From positions 368,501 to 432,500 of the forward strand of contig JACKFA010000006.1 in the NCBI GenBank assembly GCA_020632715.1: 64,000 nt of DNA, in the 5' to 3' direction. The stretch comes from Deltaproteobacteria bacterium. GTDB lineage: Bacteria; Myxococcota_A; UBA9042; PHBI01. The position numbers and the translations under genes were made by a program. This document shows, in pieces, positions 1-7,801 of the stretch. The number at the start of each line of letters is the position of its first letter. Position 1 is the first letter of the stretch. Under the pieces are notes generated by a model that saw only the letters and a program-made list of their open reading frames with translations, ran no database searches and was not told the DNA's origin.

Positions 1-288
1 TCGCTCATCGGGATCGGGGGCGCCTGGGTGGTCGCCGTGCTCGGCCTGAACCTCGACGAGGGCGTCTTCCACGCCCGCATCGTCAACGTCGTCACGGCCT
101 GGGACGTCTGGAGCGGCCTCATCAAGGCGGCCTTCTTCGGCGTCACCATCGCGATCGTGAGCTGCAACGCCGGCTACACGGCGTCCGGCGGCGCGCGCGG
201 CGTCGGGCTCGCCACGACGCGCGCGGTGGTGTACGCCTCGGTGGCTGTCCTCGTCGTCGACTACTTCATGACCATCATGATGTTCTAG
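1..288 (+). CDS. MlaE-family ABC transporter permease, C-terminal part
   Basis: This is the C-terminal ~95 residues of an inner-membrane permease of the MlaE type, truncated by the window start; the frame is open from base 1. Known members pair with an MlaF ATPase and an MCE (MlaD) protein to move phospholipids between the two membranes. Visible here are a hydrophobic segment after WSGLIKAAFFGV, the YTASGGARGVG loop, and a final hydrophobic helix ending in DYFMTIMMF, all typical of the family's C-terminus. The MCE gene follows after 36 nt on the same strand, supporting an mla-type operon whose ATPase probably lies upstream of the window. Identification is good; substrate is inferred from the family. 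Confidence 0.88.
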   Translation, partial: SLIGIGGAWVVAVLGLNLDEGVFHARIVNVVTAWDVWSGLIKAAFFGVTIAIVSCNAGYTASGGARGVGLATTRAVVYASVAVLVVDYFMTIMMF

Positions 289-324
289 CCCGCAAGTGAT
301 GGAGCCCCTCCGCGTGAGCTGCCG

Positions 325-1923
325 ATGCTGAAGTCGAAGACCCCGCTCCTCGTGGGGCTCCTGGTGATCGTCGCGGCGGTCGCCTTCGTCTTCACGTTCG
401 GCTCGCTCGACACCGGCATGGACGCGGCCGACGGCTACCGCGTGTACGCGCGCTTCGACGACGCCACCGGCCTCGTGTCGAACTCGCGCATCATGCTCTC
501 GGGCATCGAGGTCGGGCGGCTCGGCAAGATCGAGCTCGACCCGGAGCAGCCCGACATGGCGCGCGTCGAGCTCCTCGTGCGGAAGGACATCGGGCTCCAC
601 AAGGGGCTCTACGACGAGCGGCAGGGCCTCTGGGTCGACGGCGCCACCGCGACGCGGCGGCAGGCGAGCCTCATCGGCGACTACTACGTGGCGCTCACGC
701 CTGGCATCAAGGGGCCGCTCCTCGGCGAGGGCGACTACATCCCGAACGTCATCAGCCAGACGGGCTTCGGCGCCGTACTGAAGAACCTCGAGGACGCGTC
801 GAGCTCGGTCTTCCCGAAGCTCGACGCCATCACGGACGACATCAAGGCCATCACGGGCGGGCTCCGGAAGACGCTCGGCGAGGAGAACGCGGTGGCGGAT
901 CTGAAACAGATCCGCACGGACATCGCGAAGACCACGGAGAACGTCGCGGCGCTCACCGGTGAGCTCCGCACGTTCCTCAGGACCGACATCTACCCGCGCG
1001 GGAGCGACATCCAGCAGATCCTCTCGCACATCGACCGCACGGCGGCGACGCTCGAGGCGGCGACGGCGCGCACGGCGGCGTCGGTCGACAAGATCGCCGC
1101 GAGCATGGAGACGGCGTCGCTCGACGTGCGGCGCTTCATAAGCGACCAGACGGCGAGCGCCGGCACCGCGAAGGACGGCACGGTCGCCCACGCTATCGCG
1201 CGCCTCGACCACAACATGGCGATCCTCGAGGGCACCCTCGAGAACGTGCGCTCCATCACAGCGCAGGTGGAGCAGGGGAAGAGCACCGTCGGGCGGCTCC
1301 TCACCGACGACAAGCTCATCACCGACATCGAGCGCGTCGTGGCCGACGTCTCCGACTACACCTCCACCTTCTCGCGCACGCAGATCAAGCTCGGCTTCCG
1401 CACCGACTACTTCGTCGGCCGCGGCGCCTTCAAGAACACCATCGACGTGTCGCTCCACCCGCGGCCCGACAAGTACTACCTCCTCCAGATCGTCGACGAC
1501 CCCGTCGGGCGCACGGTCTCGACGCGCCGCGTCACGACCACGAACGACCCGCGCGTGCCGCCGGTGCTCGTCGAGGACATCCAGGAGACCACGAGCCAGC
1601 TCAAGATCTCGGTCGAGATCGCGAAGCGCTGGGATTTCCTGACGTTCCGCTACGGCATCATCGAGAACTCGGGCGGCCTCGGCATCGACGCGACGCTCCT
1701 CGACGACGCGCTGAACTTCAAGTTCGACATCTTCGAGTTCGGGCACGACACGTACCCGCGCCTGCGCCTCCTCGGCGAGTGGGAGTTCCTCACGCACTTC
1801 GTGCTCGCGGCCGGCATCGACGACATCCTGAACGCGGGCTCGCGCGACTGGTTCGTGGGCCTCGGGGTGCGCTTCGTCGACGACGACATCAAGGCGATCC
1901 TGCCGCTCGCGCCTTCACCTTGA
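325..1923 (+). CDS. MlaD/MCE-family lipid transport protein with C-terminal beta-barrel-like domain
   Basis: This 532-residue protein is about three times the length of a classical MlaD. Residues ~5-27 form one N-terminal membrane anchor. Residues ~37-120 are an MCE domain (RVYARFDDATGLVSNSRIMLSGIEVG read in two parts around position 50), the substrate-binding module of Mla systems. Residues ~150-350 are predicted helical and rich in Ala, Asp, Thr and Leu, likely a coiled needle. Residues ~352-525 alternate polar and aromatic/hydrophobic residues in about ten short strands and end WFVGLGVRFVDDDIK, which looks like an outer-membrane barrel. The gene sits just behind an MlaE permease. I infer one polypeptide linking inner membrane, periplasm and outer membrane for lipid transport; the barrel is a reading of the pattern, not a domain hit. 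Confidence 0.85.
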   Translation: MLKSKTPLLVGLLVIVAAVAFVFTFGSLDTGMDAADGYRVYARFDDATGLVSNSRIMLSGIEVGRLGKIELDPEQPDMARVELLVRKDIGLHKGLYDERQGLWVDGATATRRQASLIGDYYVALTPGIKGPLLGEGDYIPNVISQTGFGAVLKNLEDASSSVFPKLDAITDDIKAITGGLRKTLGEENAVADLKQIRTDIAKTTENVAALTGELRTFLRTDIYPRGSDIQQILSHIDRTAATLEAATARTAASVDKIAASMETASLDVRRFISDQTASAGTAKDGTVAHAIARLDHNMAILEGTLENVRSITAQVEQGKSTVGRLLTDDKLITDIERVVADVSDYTSTFSRTQIKLGFRTDYFVGRGAFKNTIDVSLHPRPDKYYLLQIVDDPVGRTVSTRRVTTTNDPRVPPVLVEDIQETTSQLKISVEIAKRWDFLTFRYGIIENSGGLGIDATLLDDALNFKFDIFEFGHDTYPRLRLLGEWEFLTHFVLAAGIDDILNAGSRDWFVGLGVRFVDDDIKAILPLAPSP

Positions 1924-1998
1924 CCCGGCGGGGCGGCGGTTGGTAAGGGCAGCCGCCGCGGCGCGCGAGACGGCGCGCGCGGGGCAGGTGGGCGAGCG

Positions 1999-3426
1999 AT
2001 GACGACGACGACGAACCTGTTCCAGACGGGGCCTGGGGGCGAGCCGCTCGCGGCCGGCACCCCGCGGCGCCGCTTCGTTCACGTGCAGACCTTCGGCTGC
2101 CAGATGAACGTGAACGACACGGATCGGATCCTCCAGGTCCTGACGCCGTTCGGCTACGCGGCCACCGACGACCCCGCTCAGGCCGACCTCATCCTGCTCA
2201 ACACGTGCAGCGTGCGCGACAAGGCCGAGCAGAAGATGATGTCGCAGCTCGGTCGGCTCGCCCCGCTGAAAGAGTACAACGACGACCTCGTCCTCGGCGT
2301 CGCGGGCTGCGTCGCGCAGCAGGAGGGGGAGCGGCTCCTGCAGAAGGTCCCGTACCTCGACCTCGTGTTCGGGCCGGACCACGTGGGTGACCTGCCGTCG
2401 CTGCTCGACCGCGTGCGCGGCTCGAAGGAGCGCGTCTCGGAGACGACCTTCTTCAAGCGCAAGGACTACGCCTTCATCGAGGCCGAGCCCCCGGCCGAGG
2501 TGCGCGTCTCCGAGTTCGTCACGATCATGAAGGGCTGCGACAAGGTCTGCAGCTTCTGCATCGTGCCGTTCACGCGCGGGCGCGAGGTGTCGAAGGACGC
2601 CGACATGGTCGTCCGCGAGGTCGAGCGGCTCGTGGCGGCCGGCACGCGCGAGGTGACGCTCCTCGGGCAGAACGTGAACTCCTACGGGAAGGACCTCCGC
2701 GGCGACCGCGTGCCGACGTTCGCGCAGCTCCTGCGGCGGGTGGACGCGATCCCCGGCCTCGAGCGGCTCCGCTTCACGACGTCGCACCCGATGGACGCCA
2801 TCGACGACCTCATCGCCTGCTTCTCCGACCTCCGCACCCTCTGCGAGTACTTCCACCTGCCGGTGCAGTCGGGGAGCGACCGCGTGCTGCGCGCGATGCG
2901 CCGCTCGTACACGCGCGAGGGCTACCTCGAGAAGGTCGCGAAGCTCCGCGCGCGCTGCCCGGGGATCGCGCTCTCGACGGACATCATCGTGGGCTTCCCG
3001 GGGGAGACCGACGAGGAGCTCGAGGAGACGCTCTCGCTGCTCGCGGAGGTGCGCTACGACAGCATCTTCGCGTTCAAGTACAGCGAGCGCCCGGGCACGA
3101 AGGCGGCCGAGATGGAGGACAGCGTCCCCGAGGAGGTCAAGCGCGAGCGCCTCGCGCGCGTGCTGGCCCTCCAGGACGAGGTGACGCGGGCGCGGATGAA
3201 GGCGTACGAGGGCGAGACGCTCGAGGTGCTGGTCGAGGGGCCGTCGCGGATGGCGTCGAAGGGCGTCGCGGACCGGTGGCAGATGATGGGGCGGACGCGC
3301 ACGAACATCATCGTGAACTTCCCCGTGCCGATGGGGGAGTTCTGGGCCAAGCGCTGGATCGGCCAGCTCGCAACCGTTACTGTCGAGGAGGCGAAGTCGA
3401 ACAGTCTCTTCGGGAGGCTCGCCTAG
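1999..3426 (+). CDS. miaB: tRNA-2-methylthio-N6-dimethylallyladenosine synthase
   Basis: MiaB is a radical-SAM methylthiotransferase that adds the 2-methylthio group to i6A at position 37 of tRNAs. The 475-residue product has the full layout. The N-terminal UPF0004 cluster ligands are C34 (TFGCQMN), C70 (NTCSVRDKAEQK) and C104. The radical-SAM motif CDKVCSFC has C180, C184 and C187. The GQNVNSYG and HLPVQSGSD motifs follow, with a TRAM domain at the C-terminus. The ATG at 1999 lies upstream of an ~25-residue extension before the conserved core; no later ATG precedes the first cluster cysteine. It is followed after 12 nt by the DUF151 gene, suggesting co-transcription. Confidence 0.96.
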   Translation: MTTTTNLFQTGPGGEPLAAGTPRRRFVHVQTFGCQMNVNDTDRILQVLTPFGYAATDDPAQADLILLNTCSVRDKAEQKMMSQLGRLAPLKEYNDDLVLGVAGCVAQQEGERLLQKVPYLDLVFGPDHVGDLPSLLDRVRGSKERVSETTFFKRKDYAFIEAEPPAEVRVSEFVTIMKGCDKVCSFCIVPFTRGREVSKDADMVVREVERLVAAGTREVTLLGQNVNSYGKDLRGDRVPTFAQLLRRVDAIPGLERLRFTTSHPMDAIDDLIACFSDLRTLCEYFHLPVQSGSDRVLRAMRRSYTREGYLEKVAKLRARCPGIALSTDIIVGFPGETDEELEETLSLLAEVRYDSIFAFKYSERPGTKAAEMEDSVPEEVKRERLARVLALQDEVTRARMKAYEGETLEVLVEGPSRMASKGVADRWQMMGRTRTNIIVNFPVPMGEFWAKRWIGQLATVTVEEAKSNSLFGRLA

Positions 3427-3438
3427 GGCAAGGGTCGG

Positions 3439-4050
3439 ATGGACGCAGGGCACGACGAGGAAGAGGTGGTCCCGATGCGCGTCGGCGGCATCGTGGTCGA
3501 CCCGCGCTCGCAGGTGCCGGTGGTCGTCCTGCGCGGGCTCGCCGAGCCGCGGCTCTACCTGCCGATCTTCATCGGTGGCCTCGAGGCGACGTCGATCGCG
3601 ACGGTGCTCGCGGACGTGGATCTGCCGCGCCCGATGACGCACGACCTGATGGCGAGCCTCGTCCGGACGCTCGGCAGCACGGTGGAGCGCATCACGGTGA
3701 CGCGGCTCGTCGAGGGCACGTTCTACGCCGAGGTGACGCTCGTCGACGCCGAGGACAACGTGTACCACGTGGACGCGCGCCCCTCGGACTCCATCGCGCT
3801 CGCGCTGCGGGTGAGCGCGCCGATCTTCGTCGCGCGCGAGGTCATCGCCGAGGCGGGGGCGCTCGCGGACCCCGAGACGCTCGAGGGCGCAGGGGAGGGC
3901 GGCGAGGGCGAGGTCGAGGCGGCGGCGCCGCCCGCGCCGGACGCGCCGACGGATCTCGTCGAGGGGGACGGGCCGTCCGCGCTCGTCGACGGGCAGGACG
4001 TGCGCCTCGAGGACCTCGAGCCGGGCTCGTTCGGCAAGTACAAGATGTGA
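3439..4050 (+). CDS. Bifunctional nuclease family protein (DUF151)
   Basis: This 203-residue protein belongs to the DUF151/bifunctional nuclease family: small conserved proteins whose Thermotoga and plant members bind or cleave nucleic acids. The core spans residues ~13-140: VGGIVVDPRSQVPVVVLRG, LPIFIGGLEA, RPMTHDLM, then the hallmark DARPSDSIALALRVSAPIFV. The remaining ~60 residues are an acidic, Ala/Glu/Pro-rich tail ending in LEPGSFGKYKM. ATG 3439 is used here; ATG 3475, which begins nearer the usual family start and has AGAGG eight bases upstream, is equally plausible. It sits 12 nt after miaB. The precise role in this organism is unknown. Confidence 0.9.
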   Translation: MDAGHDEEEVVPMRVGGIVVDPRSQVPVVVLRGLAEPRLYLPIFIGGLEATSIATVLADVDLPRPMTHDLMASLVRTLGSTVERITVTRLVEGTFYAEVTLVDAEDNVYHVDARPSDSIALALRVSAPIFVAREVIAEAGALADPETLEGAGEGGEGEVEAAAPPAPDAPTDLVEGDGPSALVDGQDVRLEDLEPGSFGKYKM

Positions 4051-4083
4051 GCTGAGCGTGGCCTCCTGACCGGAGCGGCGTCG

Positions 4084-4440
4084 ATGCGTGCGTCACTGTG
4101 GGCGCTGTGCGTGCTCGTGTGGGCGGTGGTCGGGGCGCTCCTGCTCACGCCGATGTCGGGCGGCGACGGCGGGTTGCCGCTCCCCGACAAGGTCTTGCAC
4201 GCGGGGGCCTGGGCGGCGCTCGCGGGGTCGCTCTGGCTCGCGCTGTCGCTGCCGCTCCGGCGACGGGCGGTGGCGGTCCTCGCGGCGTGCCTCGTCTACG
4301 CGGTCGCGACCGAGCTCTTGCAGGGGCTCGTGCCGACGCGCTCGACGGACGCCTGGGACGCGGCCGCGGACATGGCGGGCGCGGCGGTCGCGGTGGCGGC
4401 GCTCACGCTCCTGGCGCGGGGCCGGCGACGGCAGGTGTGA
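4084..4440 (+). CDS. VanZ-like membrane protein
   Basis: A 118-residue integral membrane protein with about four hydrophobic segments. The pattern DKVLHAGAWAALAGSLWLAL, followed by ATELLQGLVPTRSTDAWDAAADMAGA, matches the VanZ-like family, where an Asp-Lys-hydrophobic-His motif and a late Glu/Gln-Asp region are conserved. The function of stand-alone VanZ-like proteins is poorly known; the founder is linked to low-level teicoplanin resistance, which should not be assumed here. It lies 33 nt after the DUF151 gene and is the last gene of that strand run. Its TGA is the first three bases of a TGACGCG palindrome. Confidence 0.8.
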   Translation: MRASLWALCVLVWAVVGALLLTPMSGGDGGLPLPDKVLHAGAWAALAGSLWLALSLPLRRRAVAVLAACLVYAVATELLQGLVPTRSTDAWDAAADMAGAAVAVAALTLLARGRRRQV

Positions 4441-4500
4441 CGCGCTGCGTCAGGTTGCGTCACGAAGCGTGACGCGCCGCGTCATGCGGTGACGCTCTGG
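4438..4500. repeat. Cluster of TGACGCG/CGCGTCA palindromes
   Basis: Directly after the VanZ-like gene are three overlapping inverted repeats built from the same half-site. TGACGCGCTGCGTCA (4438-4452) starts on the stop codon. GCGTCAC-GAAGC-GTGACGC lies at about 4457-4475. TGACGCGCCGCGTCA (4470-4484) is a perfect 7+1+7 palindrome. A further GGTGACGC follows. The same perfect 15-mer occurs at 41816-41830, again starting on a stop codon. Termination or protein binding are both possible. Confidence 0.6.
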
Positions 4501-4529
4501 GCGCAAGTGGCCGTCCAGAGACCGCTTTC

Positions 4530-4767
4530 ACCACGGAGACACGGAGGAGAGGAGGGGCACGGAGAGGACGGAGCAGGTCAGGGCGCGTCGCCCTCTCCGT
4601 GCTCCCTCCGTGTCTCCGTGTCTCCGTGGTCACGTTCTGACCGGGCTCGTCGCACGGAGAAGGGGAGGGGGCACGGAGAGGACGGAGCAGGTCAGGGCGC
4701 GTCGCCCTCTCCGTGCTCCCTCCGTATCTCCGTGTCTCCGTGGTCACGTTCTGACCGGGCTCGTCGC
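4530..4767. repeat. Duplicated 100-bp intergenic repeat (CACGGAG family)
   Basis: Two direct copies, 4554-4653 and 4668-4767, are 100 bp each with one mismatch (CCGTGTCTCC versus CCGTATCTCC) at a 114-bp period. A degenerate start, CCACGGAGACACGGAG, precedes copy 1 at about 4530. Each copy is internally self-complementary: CACGGAG-type words in the left half and CTCCGTG words in the right half, so each can fold into a hairpin. The block fills most of the 354-bp space between the convergent VanZ-like gene and fusA. No ORF here looks real. This resembles dispersed intergenic repeats seen in large-genome bacteria; it may also stop transcription from both sides. Confidence 0.85.
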
Positions 4768-4794
4768 GGGTCAGCGCGCGACGAGCGCGCCGCG

Positions 4795-6873
4795 TCAGAC
4801 CACGTCGTAGTGGCTGAAGGTCATCGTGAACGACGCGCGGCCCTGCGTCAGCGACCGGAGCTCGGTCGTGTAGCCGAACATCGCCTCGATGGGCGCCATG
4901 ACCTTGATGACGGAGGTCTGCGGCGTGACCTCCTCCATGTGCTCGATGCGCCCGCGCCGCTGGTTGATGCTGCCGATCACGTCGCCCGTGTGCTCGGGCG
5001 GGGTCGAGATCTCGACGTTCGCGATCGGCGACAGCCGCACGGGCGTCGCCTGCGCCATCGCCTTCCGGAGCGCGCCGGACGCGGCGATCGTGTAGCCGAT
5101 GGGCTTGCTCGCGCCGTCCTTCCAGCCGACCCCGGTGACCGTGACCGTCACGTCCTGCACGGTGTCCCCGGCGAGTACGCCCGAGCGGAGCTGGTTCTCG
5201 AGGCCGTCCTTGATGGCCTTCCTGAGCGCGTCGTTGAGCCACGGCGGCGGCAGCTCGTTCGCCTTCGGCCAGGCCCAGACGATGTCGTTCCCGGCGCCGC
5301 GCGTCGCGGGCTCGACCGACACCGAGACCTGCCCGAAGAGCGACTCGCCCTCGGCGCTGCGGTCGAAGATCTCCTCGACGCTCGCGGTGCCGTTGATGGT
5401 CTCGGCGTAGACGACCTGCGGCCGCCCCGTGCGCACCGGCACGCCGAACTCGCGCTTCAGGCGGTCCGTCAGGATGTCGAGGTGGAGCTCGCCCATGCCG
5501 CTGATGACCGTCTGGCCGGTGGCCTGGTCCTCGCGCCAGCGGAACGTCGGGTCCTCGTCGGCGAGCTTCGCGAGCGACTCCGAGAGCTTGTCGCGCTCGC
5601 GCATCGTCTCGGGCTCGACCGACTGGCTGATGACCGGCTCGTACGCGGCGATCGACTCGAGCAGGATCGGGTGCCCGGGGTCGCACAGCGTGTCGCCCGT
5701 GCGGGTCTTCTTCAGGCCCAGCACGCCCACGATGTTCCCGGCCGGCATCCGCTCCTCGCGCGTCTTGTGCTGCGCGTGCATGAGGAAGATGCGGCTCACC
5801 TTCTCCTTGATCCCGAGCGCCGGGTTCAGGAGGTCCATGCTCGCCGTGAGCGTGCCGGAGTAGAGGCGCACGAAGACCATGCGCCGGCCGTCGTCCATGA
5901 GGCTCACCTTGTAGGCGAGCCCGGCGAGCGGCGCCTTGGCGTCGTGCGGGCGCGTCTCGACGGCGCCCGTGCCGGGGTTCGTGCCCTCGATGGGCGGCAC
6001 GTCCGACGGCGACGGCAGGTAGGCGACGATCGCGTTCAGGAGCGGCTGGATCCCCTTGTTCCGGAGCGCCGCGCCGCAGAACACCGGGACGAGGTGGTTC
6101 GCGACGGTCGCGCGCCGGATGGCCGCCTGGATGTCCTCGACCGTCGGGGGCGGCCCCTCGAGGTACTGCTCGGCGAACGCCTCGTCCCCGAGGGCCGTGC
6201 GCTCGAGGAGCTGCTCGCGCGCGGTCTCGACGTCGTCCGCCATGTCGGCGGGGACCGGGACCTCCTCGAAGGAGCGCGGGTCGTTCGGATCGCTCCAGAC
6301 CCACGCCTTCTGCTCGACGAGGTCGACGATCCCCTTGAAGCCGCTCTCCGCGCCGATGGGGAGCTGTGCGGGGGCGCAGTGCTCGCCGAAGCGCTCCTCC
6401 ATCATCTTGAGGCAGCGCTGGAAGTCGGCCCCGATGCGGTCCATCTTGTTGACGAAGCCGATGCGCGGGACCTTGTAGAGGTTCGCCTGGCGCCAGACGG
6501 TCTCCGTCTGCGGCTCGACGCCGGCGACCGCGTCGAACACGGCGACCGCGCCGTCGAGCACGCGCAGTGAGCGCGACACCTCGATGGTGAAGTCGACGTG
6601 CCCCGGCGTGTCGATGAGGTGCACCTCGTACTTGGTGCCGGCGACGCGCCAGTCGAACGTGGTGACCGCGCTCGTGATGGTGATGCCGCGCTCGCGCTCC
6701 TGGACCATCCAGTCCATGACCGCCTCGCCCTCGTGGACCTCGCCCAGCTTGTGGGTCTTGTCCGTGAGGAAGAGGAGCCGCTCGGAGACGGTGGTCTTCC
6801 CGGCATCGATGTGGGCCATGATGCCGATGTTGCGGATCCGATCCATGTCGCGCGCTGACATGGCGCGCTTCAT
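4795..6873 (-). CDS. fusA: Elongation factor G paralogue
   Basis: A 692-residue translational GTPase of EF-G type that drives ribosomal translocation. The G motifs are intact: AHIDAGKT (20-27), the switch I region RGITIT (62-67), DTPGH (88-92) and NKMD (142-145). Domains II-V follow, including VISGMGELHLDI and the C-terminal PIEAMFGYTTELRSLTQGR. The ATG at 6873 was chosen because the core begins DRIRNIGIMAHIDAG; an internal ATG at 6861 is also possible. No rpsL, rpsG or tuf flanks it, so it is not the str-operon copy. The sequence TDKTHKLGEVHEG differs from the usual TG-x-N-x-K-I-GEVHDG, which suggests a paralogue. Whether it acts in translocation, recycling or stress cannot be told from sequence alone. 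Confidence 0.92.
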   Translation of the reverse strand: MKRAMSARDMDRIRNIGIMAHIDAGKTTVSERLLFLTDKTHKLGEVHEGEAVMDWMVQERERGITITSAVTTFDWRVAGTKYEVHLIDTPGHVDFTIEVSRSLRVLDGAVAVFDAVAGVEPQTETVWRQANLYKVPRIGFVNKMDRIGADFQRCLKMMEERFGEHCAPAQLPIGAESGFKGIVDLVEQKAWVWSDPNDPRSFEEVPVPADMADDVETAREQLLERTALGDEAFAEQYLEGPPPTVEDIQAAIRRATVANHLVPVFCGAALRNKGIQPLLNAIVAYLPSPSDVPPIEGTNPGTGAVETRPHDAKAPLAGLAYKVSLMDDGRRMVFVRLYSGTLTASMDLLNPALGIKEKVSRIFLMHAQHKTREERMPAGNIVGVLGLKKTRTGDTLCDPGHPILLESIAAYEPVISQSVEPETMRERDKLSESLAKLADEDPTFRWREDQATGQTVISGMGELHLDILTDRLKREFGVPVRTGRPQVVYAETINGTASVEEIFDRSAEGESLFGQVSVSVEPATRGAGNDIVWAWPKANELPPPWLNDALRKAIKDGLENQLRSGVLAGDTVQDVTVTVTGVGWKDGASKPIGYTIAASGALRKAMAQATPVRLSPIANVEISTPPEHTGDVIGSINQRRGRIEHMEEVTPQTSVIKVMAPIEAMFGYTTELRSLTQGRASFTMTFSHYDVV

Positions 6874-6919
6874 GGCACGCGGGGGGCCTCGGGTCAACCG
6901 CGATGTCGGCGCGGTGGGC

Positions 6920-6948
6920 TTGCCGCGGCCGCCTCCGTCGCATAGCTT
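6920..6948 (+). promoter_or_regulatory. Putative sigma70-type promoter for the four-Cys protein gene
   Basis: TTGCCG (6920-6925), a 17-bp spacer and TAGCTT (6943-6948). The ATG at 6956 lies 8 nt after the -10 box, about where transcription should start, so the mRNA may be leaderless. No Shine-Dalgarno sequence precedes the ATG. Confidence 0.5.
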
Positions 6949-6955
6949 TCGGGCC

Positions 6956-7774
6956 ATGATCGACGAGGACGACGACGACCTCGATGAGCTCGAGGACGAC
7001 GAGGACGCCGCGCCCGCGGCGCGCCGCGTGGCCGCCGCGGCCCCGGTGGACGACGGGAGCTGGCGCCGCGACGGGCACTGCGCCGCGTGCACCTTCTTCC
7101 GCGACGACTTCGGCGCGCCGCCGGAGATCCTCGGCCACTGCAAGATGTACCCGCGGACCGGCTCGCGCTCGTCCGACGACTACGCGTGCCGCGAGTACAA
7201 GCCGCGCGAGGGCTTCGACGACATCGTGCGCCTGAAGGAGGCGCTGCCGACCCGGATCACGGGCGGGAGCGGCCCGTCGGGGGGCTCGGGGCGCGCTCGC
7301 AGCGGCGGGGGCGGCGTCGTCCGGCGCCGCTCGAGCGACGACGGGCCGGAGACCATCACCGTCGCGGAGGGGCTCGTCTCGGACGACTTCCTCGCGGCGT
7401 TCGCATCGGGATCGGGAGACGGGGAGGACGACATGGACACGGAGGCGCTCCGCCGCGCGATGCTCTCGGTCATCGAGAGCTTCATCTCGGTCGAGGACGT
7501 GGAGCTCGGCGCGAAGTGGCACGGGGGGACGCTCATCCTCCAGCCGGCGAACGCGGAGCTGAAGCCGTACGAGATGCCGCTCGAGGCGTTCTTCCACAAG
7601 ATCGTGATGATCCGCGACAAGCTGCGCGTGCTCGAGGCGAAGCTGAACGCGCACGACGCGCTGTCGCCGGCCGACAAGGTGGAGCTGCAGCAGTACGTGA
7701 GCCGCTGCTACGGCTCGCTCACGTCGTTCAACGCGCTCTTCAAGAACAAGGACGACTACTTCAGCTCGAAGTAG
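6956..7774 (+). CDS. Conserved hypothetical protein with four-Cys N-terminal motif
   Basis: A 272-residue protein of unknown function. The first ~20 residues are almost all Asp and Glu. Residues 40-85 hold four spaced cysteines, C42, C45, C62 and C78 (HCAACTFF, GHCKMYP, YACREYKP), resembling small metal-binding modules that end in a Cys-x-Glu-aromatic motif. A Gly/Ser/Arg-rich linker (~100-125) leads to a well-ordered helical C-terminal domain (~160-272) with LRRAMLSVIESF and LSPADKVELQQYVSRCYGSLTSF. The longer upstream reading frame is only the shadow of fusA. ATG 6956 gives the acidic start and sits right after a -10 box. It is divergent from fusA and has no operon partners. Confidence 0.75.
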   Translation: MIDEDDDDLDELEDDEDAAPAARRVAAAAPVDDGSWRRDGHCAACTFFRDDFGAPPEILGHCKMYPRTGSRSSDDYACREYKPREGFDDIVRLKEALPTRITGGSGPSGGSGRARSGGGGVVRRRSSDDGPETITVAEGLVSDDFLAAFASGSGDGEDDMDTEALRRAMLSVIESFISVEDVELGAKWHGGTLILQPANAELKPYEMPLEAFFHKIVMIRDKLRVLEAKLNAHDALSPADKVELQQYVSRCYGSLTSFNALFKNKDDYFSSK

Positions 7775-7801
7775 CCTGCGTCAGCGCCGCGCGCCACGGG
7801 C

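Noticed and set aside
4460..7654. A 1064-residue frame overlapping fusA in another phase
   Set aside because: It contains His/Arg-rich nonsense across the whole of an intact EF-G gene and runs through intergenic repeats.
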